Shown here: in pieces, positions 14,058 through 17,752 of the stretch
Layout of the letters: each line of letters begins with the position of its first letter
Position numbering within the stretch: position 1 is the stretch's first letter
DNA from: Planctomycetota bacterium
GTDB taxonomy: Bacteria; Planctomycetota; Phycisphaerae; Sedimentisphaerales; Anaerobacaceae
Assembly: GCA_026386835.1 (NCBI GenBank)
Contig: JAPLMV010000054.1
Coordinates: forward strand, 1-17,752
Length of the DNA: 17,752 bases
Direction: 5' to 3'
Program-made: the position numbers and the translations under genes
Notes under the pieces: model-generated
Seen by the model: the letters and a program-made list of their open reading frames with translations, nothing else
Databases searched by the model: none
What the model was told of the DNA's origin: nothing

Positions 14058-15485
14058 ATGCTTTCATTGTTTGTGTTATTACCTTTTCTTGCGATAGTGA
14101 TGCTGAATCTGCCGTTGAAAACGGTAACGCGGCAGTTGGCGTTATGGTTCGGTATCGCTCTGTCGGCAGGTCAGGTGTTTGTGGTAATTTTTCAGCCCGA
14201 TGTGTTCTGGAATGGAACTGATTTACTTGGTCGATTTTTCACACTGAGACTGCAGGCGGATAATCTGAGCATGGTCATGCTGCTCTCAATAGGGATAGTA
14301 ACATTCGCAGCTATTCTCGTCGGGCGGCAGACAATCGCAGATTCGAGGCTGCGGTTTAATTTTATGAATCTGGTGCTTTTATCGTTGATTGGTATGAACG
14401 GAACGGTATTGCTTACAGACCTGTTTTCGCTGTATATCTTTATCGAAGTTGTCGCTATTTCATCTTTTATTCTTATAGCTTTTCAGCGGGACTTAAATGC
14501 CCTTGAAGGTGCTTTCAAATACATAATTTTATCGGCGGTCGCAACGGTGCTTATGCTTTTATCGGTTTCTGTGCTGCTGATGGCGGCGGGCGATACATCT
14601 TTTTCGTCGGTGGCCGCTGCGGTGAAAAATTCAAGCAGCAGTCATTTTGTCAGGTTTGCCATAGGTATCTTTATCTGCGGGTTGTTTATAAAGGGGGGGC
14701 TTGTGCCGTTTCATGGCTGGCTGCCGGCGGCGTACTCAATGGCACCTGCGGCGGTGTCGGTGCTTTTGGCGGGGATAGTGACGAAGGTTTCCGGCATATA
14801 TGCGTTAATCCGTCTTTCAACATCGGTATTCGGACCTGACAGCTCGCTAAATGCGGTGCTTATGATTGCAGGTGCGGTTTCGATAGTAATCGGTGCCCTG
14901 GCGGCCACAGGTCAGAGCGACTTCAAGAGAATGCTTGCCTATTCGAGCATCAGCCAGGTTGGGTATATAATTCTTGCCCTTGGGTGCGGGACAAAACTTG
15001 CGCTGGTCGGGGCGGTGTTTCATCTGTTCAATCACTCGATATTCAAGTCTTTATTATTCGTCAACTCAGCAGCGGTTGAACAGCAGACAGGAACGAGCGA
15101 TATGGACAAGATGGGCGGGCTTGGTTCGAGGATGCCTTATACCAACGCTACATCGCTGATAGCATTTTTGTCAACGGCCGGTGTGCCGCCATTGGCGGGT
15201 TTCTGGAGCAAACTTATTATCGTAATTGCGCTTTGGCAGAGCGGATATTACATTTATGCATTCATAGCGATACTGTCGAGCATTATTACGCTGGGGTATC
15301 TGCTTTCGATGCAGCGCAGGGTGTTTTTCGGGATATTGTCCGACAAGCTGCAGGCCGTTCGGGAAGCGGGATTTGGAATTGTTTTTCCGGCCTGTGTACT
15401 TGCGGCGATAACGGTTGGTGTAGGGCTGTCTTTCCCATTTATCTTTAACAGTTTTATAATTCCGATAGGTGCGTTTCTGAAATAA
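14058..15485 (+). CDS. Antiporter-like subunit 3 (MrpD/NuoN type)
   Basis: A 475-residue antiporter-family subunit. It resembles MrpD/NuoN: E130 in LYIFIEVVAISSFILIAF, K212 in LFIKGGLVPFHGWLPAAYS, K243 in LLAGIVTKVSGIYALIRL, K290 in QSDFKRMLAYSSISQVGY, H322/H326/K330 in FHLFNHSIFKSLLF, and K385 in AGFWSKLIIV. In this subunit the WLPDA aspartate is Ala (WLPAAYS). GAGG lies 8 bases before the ATG at 14058, and the gene starts 22 bp after the previous stop. Together with the two genes upstream it gives the three antiporter modules typical of complex I and Mrp-linked hydrogenases. Confidence 0.92.
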   Translation: MLSLFVLLPFLAIVMLNLPLKTVTRQLALWFGIALSAGQVFVVIFQPDVFWNGTDLLGRFFTLRLQADNLSMVMLLSIGIVTFAAILVGRQTIADSRLRFNFMNLVLLSLIGMNGTVLLTDLFSLYIFIEVVAISSFILIAFQRDLNALEGAFKYIILSAVATVLMLLSVSVLLMAAGDTSFSSVAAAVKNSSSSHFVRFAIGIFICGLFIKGGLVPFHGWLPAAYSMAPAAVSVLLAGIVTKVSGIYALIRLSTSVFGPDSSLNAVLMIAGAVSIVIGALAATGQSDFKRMLAYSSISQVGYIILALGCGTKLALVGAVFHLFNHSIFKSLLFVNSAAVEQQTGTSDMDKMGGLGSRMPYTNATSLIAFLSTAGVPPLAGFWSKLIIVIALWQSGYYIYAFIAILSSIITLGYLLSMQRRVFFGILSDKLQAVREAGFGIVFPACVLAAITVGVGLSFPFIFNSFIIPIGAFLK

Positions 15486-15500
15486 AGTTAAAGGACTGAT

Positions 15501-15995
15501 ATGGTATTGATATTGAATATTATTCTTCTTGTATTATTTGTCGTTGGTGCAGTCTGGACGATGATGACGACACGTCTGCTTCACTCGGCTGTCGGGCTGG
15601 CATTTACCAGTGCGGTACTTACGGTGCTTATGTTCCAGCTTGATTCACCTTTGGCGGCTGTGTTTGAATTGTCGGTTTGTGCGGGGCTTGTATCTGCGAT
15701 ATTCATCAGCACCATCATGCTGACCAAGCGGGTTACGGCAGAAGAACTTATCGTGCAGAGGAAGATTCGGTTGGCATCCTTTTGGTTTTTGCCGATAGTG
15801 GTGGTTGCGGCAGCAATAGTATTGAGCCTGATTCATATCCCGGTTGACTTTAAATTACCCGAACCACCTGTGGAAAATAACGTAAAAAATATAATGTGGA
15901 ATTTGAGACACCTGGACCTTATGGGACAGATAGCCATCCTGTTGACGGGGGTATTCGGCGTGGTAACATTGTTCAAGGAGTCCAAGCATGACTAA
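15501..15995 (+). CDS. NuoJ-like membrane subunit (also resembling MbhD/MrpB-type DUF4040)
   Basis: A 164-residue protein with five membrane helices (about 2-21, 27-47, 50-73, 93-112, 140-156). The third helix, AAVFELSVCAGLVSAIFIST, carries E56 within a membrane segment. In NuoJ the corresponding helix is the pi-bulge helix that links the quinone site to the antiporters; the spelling ELSVCAGLVSA is closer to the EA.VGAGL pattern of MbhD/MrpB-type subunits. A charged loop (KRVTAEELIVQRKIR) separates helices 3 and 4. AAGGA precedes the ATG at 15501, and the 3' end overlaps the NuoK-like gene by 8 bases. The operon position between the antiporter subunits and NuoK agrees with a J subunit. Confidence 0.82.
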   Translation: MVLILNIILLVLFVVGAVWTMMTTRLLHSAVGLAFTSAVLTVLMFQLDSPLAAVFELSVCAGLVSAIFISTIMLTKRVTAEELIVQRKIRLASFWFLPIVVVAAAIVLSLIHIPVDFKLPEPPVENNVKNIMWNLRHLDLMGQIAILLTGVFGVVTLFKESKHD

Positions 15996-16308
15996 TGATA
16001 TGGCTGTGGTGCTCTGGTTATTCGGCGTGGCTGCGGCTTTGGTGCTTATAGTCGGGTTCTATTGCCTGATAGCAACGGTTAATTTGATACGGGCGCTTAT
16101 AGGCCTGGAAATACTAACCAAGGCAGTAACGCTTTTTATCATATTGGCGGGCTATGTTACAGGCAGGACAGGTCTGGCACAGGCATTGGCTATCACGCTT
16201 ATAATTATAGAAGTTGTGGTTGTTGTGGTGGCGGTGGGGGTGGTGTTGTGCGTGTTTAGTCATAATAAGTCGGTCGATGTCAGGATGATTAGGAATGTTA
16301 AGGGCTAA
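15988..16308 (+). CDS. nuoK: NuoK/HyfE/MnhC-like membrane subunit
   Basis: A 106-residue, three-helix protein. The two membrane glutamates that define NuoK are present: E41 in LIGLEILTKAVTLF and E75 in ITLIIIEVVVVVVAVGVV, close to the spacing of the essential pair in NuoK. These sit on the hydrophilic axis between the quinone module and the antiporters. The GLE.LTKAV spelling is shared with HyfE- and MnhC-type proteins as well. AAGGAG lies 6 bases before the ATG at 15988, within the end of the preceding gene (8-base overlap). NuoK-like identity is strong; the assignment to complex I rather than a hydrogenase depends on the rest of the operon. Confidence 0.88.
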   Translation: MTNDMAVVLWLFGVAAALVLIVGFYCLIATVNLIRALIGLEILTKAVTLFIILAGYVTGRTGLAQALAITLIIIEVVVVVVAVGVVLCVFSHNKSVDVRMIRNVKG

Positions 16309-16315
16309 AGAATAA

Positions 16316-16651
16316 ATGGGAACGACAATATTACTATCGCCGCCTGCTGTATTTATTATAGTTCTGTTAGCGGCACTTTGTTTTGCCAGGATGCTGTCGA
16401 GGCTGGCATATAAGCCGAAAGAGCCCAGCAAGAGTCTTACCAAGGCATACTCGTGTGGCGAAGAGATGCCCAGCCATATGATACAGCCGGACTACAGCCA
16501 GTTTTTTCCGTTTATTTTTTATTTTACGATGCTGCATGTGGTGGCGCTTATAGTTGCGACGGTGCCTGTGGCGACGATAGAGACGTCTGTAATAGCGGTC
16601 GTTTATATCCTGGGTGCTATAATCGGATTGTTTGTTTTGTACAGGAGATAG
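16316..16651 (+). CDS. nuoA: NuoA-like subunit
   Basis: A 111-residue protein with three membrane helices (9-29, 63-82, 88-108). The loop after helix 1, KSLTKAYSCGEEMPSH, contains the Y.CGE motif of NuoA (C47), the loop that in complex I reaches the quinone cavity; E89 lies at the start of helix 3. The ATG at 16316 follows the previous stop by 7 bp with a weak GGGCTAAAG upstream. NuoA is a mark of complex I and F420H2 dehydrogenase and is normally missing from Ech- and Mbh-type hydrogenases, so its presence next to hydrogenase-like B and D subunits is unusual. The family call rests on the loop motif, length and position. Confidence 0.84.
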   Translation: MGTTILLSPPAVFIIVLLAALCFARMLSRLAYKPKEPSKSLTKAYSCGEEMPSHMIQPDYSQFFPFIFYFTMLHVVALIVATVPVATIETSVIAVVYILGAIIGLFVLYRR

Positions 16652-16658
16652 GCAAAGG

Positions 16659-17090
16659 ATGGCTTTACTTGAAAAAATAGTGACCTGGGCAAGAATAAAA
16701 TCGCCGTGGATACTTCATTTCAATACGGGTGCGTGTAACGCATGTGATATAGAACTTATTGCGGCGTTGACGCCTCGTTACGACGTGGAGCGTTTTGGTA
16801 TCCAGTTGAAGGGTACGCCCAGGCATGCGGATGTGCTTGTCTGCTCAGGGCCGGTTACGCGGCAGATAAAGGACAGACTGATAAGAATCTATGAGCAGAT
16901 GCCTGAGCCGAAATTTGTGGTAGCGATCGGGACGTGTGCGTGTTCCGGCGGGGTGTTCAAGGGCTGCTACAATATAGAGTCCGGAATAGATCAGGTAATA
17001 CCGGTTTCAGTTTACATTCCCGGCTGTCCTGCCAGTCCAAAGGCGATTATCGACGGCGTAGTGAAATTGCTGGCGAGTATAAAAGGATAA
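16659..17090 (+). CDS. NuoB/energy-converting hydrogenase small subunit-like [4Fe-4S] protein
   Basis: A 143-residue soluble subunit that would hold the last iron-sulfur cluster (N2 or proximal cluster) before the catalytic or quinone site. Ligand candidates are C26 and C29 in FNTGACNACDIELIAAL, C93 in AIGTCACSGG and C123 in YIPGCPASPKAI. The first pair is CxxC followed by Asp-Ile-Glu, as in group 4 [NiFe] hydrogenase small subunits, whereas true NuoB has adjacent Cys-Cys. The motifs LTPRYDVERFG and ADVLVCSGPVT are also typical of the hydrogenase-related branch. ATG at 16659 is used; an in-frame TTG at 16632 would overlap the nuoA-like gene and lacks a good site, while AGGAG at 16642-16646 serves the chosen start. 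Family certain; exact complex uncertain. Confidence 0.92.
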   Translation: MALLEKIVTWARIKSPWILHFNTGACNACDIELIAALTPRYDVERFGIQLKGTPRHADVLVCSGPVTRQIKDRLIRIYEQMPEPKFVVAIGTCACSGGVFKGCYNIESGIDQVIPVSVYIPGCPASPKAIIDGVVKLLASIKG

Positions 17091-17142
17091 AAAAAACACT
17101 GGCGGTTCAGAAGTAATCACGAGAATATTGGAGTTTTTATTT

Positions 17143-17622
17143 ATGTCCGAAGAAAATGACATTCAGCAGGAACTTACGAGGCAATTTAGTTTCCTGATTG
17201 ATAAGGTGAGAATCCAGCGGGCAAGACGCATATTTGCTGTGATACCGTCGGAAAAGTTTGCCGAAGTGTTTGATTATGCGATAAAGAAGCTGAAGTTTGT
17301 TATTTTGGCAACTATAACGGGTCTGGATGAAGGGGCAAGCCTCGGATTTATTTATCATATTGCCCGGGAAAACGGAATTGTGCTGAATTTGCATGTCAGC
17401 GTCCCGAAGGAAAATCCGGTACTCAAAACGATAATAACTTATTTTCCGGCGGCAGACGCTTACGAAAGAGAACTCGTTGATTTGTTAGGCGCTAGGGTCG
17501 AGGGTTTGGATGCCGGCTTTAGATATCCCTTGCCGGACGACTGGCCTACCAATCAGTTTCCTCTCCGCAAGGACTGGAAGAGTGAAATGCTCGACAAAAA
17601 GGAGGTAATCGACAATGCCTGA
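17143..17622 (+). CDS. NuoC-like (30 kDa) subunit
   Basis: A 159-residue soluble protein of the complex I 30-kDa family. The conserved C-terminal signature is visible: YFPAADAYERELVDLLGARV (100-119, with E108, R109, E110 and D113) followed by RYPLPDDWPTNQFPLRKDW (127-145). ATG at 17143 has GGAG 9 bases upstream; an in-frame TTG at 17128 would remove that site. A 52-bp gap separates it from the NuoB-like gene, the longest in this operon, and its end overlaps the next gene by 8 bases. The domain is also found in Mbh/Ech-type hydrogenases and as the N-terminal part of HyfG/HycE, so it does not settle the type of complex. Confidence 0.9.
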   Translation: MSEENDIQQELTRQFSFLIDKVRIQRARRIFAVIPSEKFAEVFDYAIKKLKFVILATITGLDEGASLGFIYHIARENGIVLNLHVSVPKENPVLKTIITYFPAADAYERELVDLLGARVEGLDAGFRYPLPDDWPTNQFPLRKDWKSEMLDKKEVIDNA

Positions 17623-17752
17623 ACCCAGCAATTTTAGAATACCAATAGGACCCCAGCATCCGGCATTGAAAGAGCCGGAATGCTTTAGTATAGTTTTGAA
17701 GGGTGAGAAAATTACCTCGATGAATGTGCGGCTGGGCTATAACCACCGCGGC
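17615..17752 (+). CDS. NuoD/[NiFe] hydrogenase large subunit-like protein (N-terminal 46 residues, runs off window)
   Basis: ATG at 17615 follows a perfect GGAGG (17601-17605) at 9 bases and opens MPEPSNFRIPIGPQHPALKE, continuing to LGYNHRG at the window edge. GPQHPA and GY.HRG are shared by NuoD and energy-converting hydrogenase large subunits. The run PIGPQHPALKEPE matches the hydrogenase-type spelling (Ech/Mbh/Ehr), while complex I NuoD normally reads GPQHPA(A/T)HG. Whether the nickel-binding cysteine pairs exist cannot be seen, because the first would come shortly after the window ends. The gene overlaps the NuoC-like gene by 8 bases. It is certain to be of this superfamily; enzyme type is open. 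Confidence 0.88.
   Translation, partial: MPEPSNFRIPIGPQHPALKEPECFSIVLKGEKITSMNVRLGYNHRG

Noticed and set aside
1..17752. CRISPR arrays, tRNA or rRNA genes, insertion sequences
   Set aside because: No regularly spaced repeats, cloverleaf-like sequence, rRNA-like stretch or transposase frame was seen on either strand.

Overview
The window looks like a bacterial chromosome segment of roughly even base composition. An ECF sigma factor sits in an operon with a membrane-anchored anti-sigma-like protein and a prepilin-type (type IV pilin/type II secretion-like) protein. Together with a complex I/group 4 hydrogenase-related operon and an arsenic operon, this points to an anaerobic or metabolically versatile environmental bacterium. 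The style of the prepilin and sigma cassette resembles Planctomycetota (Phycisphaerae), but this is an inference from gene style, with no rRNA or marker gene to confirm it.

Layout. (1) 1-1549, + strand: the 3' part of gnd (6-phosphogluconate dehydrogenase), followed 14 bp later by a small polytopic membrane protein of DUF2238 type. (2) 3814-1703, - strand: ECF sigma factor, anti-sigma-like membrane protein, prepilin-like protein. (3) 10479-4042, - strand: a ten-gene arsenic operon reading arsR, PF03773 permease, 53-aa protein, mini-thioredoxin, DGC-domain protein, membrane-anchored thioredoxin, SurA-like/thioredoxin fusion, CcdA-like protein, arsM, acr3. A perfect 12-8-12 inverted repeat overlaps the predicted -10 box and is the likely ArsR operator. 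(4) 10614-17752, + strand: a divergent operon with its own sigma70-type promoter. It encodes three antiporter-like subunits (NuoL/M/N, MrpA/D type), then NuoJ-, NuoK-, NuoA-, NuoB- and NuoC-like subunits and the start of a NuoD/hydrogenase large-subunit-like protein that runs off the window.

How the genes may work together. The arsenic operon joins familiar parts (ArsR, ArsM methyltransferase, Acr3 arsenite efflux, a permease possibly for organoarsenicals) to an unusually large thiol/disulfide set: CcdA to carry reducing equivalents across the membrane, two extracytoplasmic thioredoxin-fold proteins, a cytoplasmic mini-thioredoxin and a Cys-rich DGC protein. No ArsC-type arsenate reductase or ArsA was seen. 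One thioredoxin domain has a vicinal Cys-Cys where CxxC is expected and shares the hexapeptide SSCCGP with the N terminus of the neighbouring ArsM. The adjacent respiratory operon looks like a mosaic: it has a NuoA-type subunit as in complex I, but its NuoB-like subunit has CxxC spacing and its NuoD-like N terminus reads like those of energy-converting hydrogenases. No NuoE/F/G is present in the window. The two best candidates for something not well described are the arsenic thiol-relay operon and this mixed complex.
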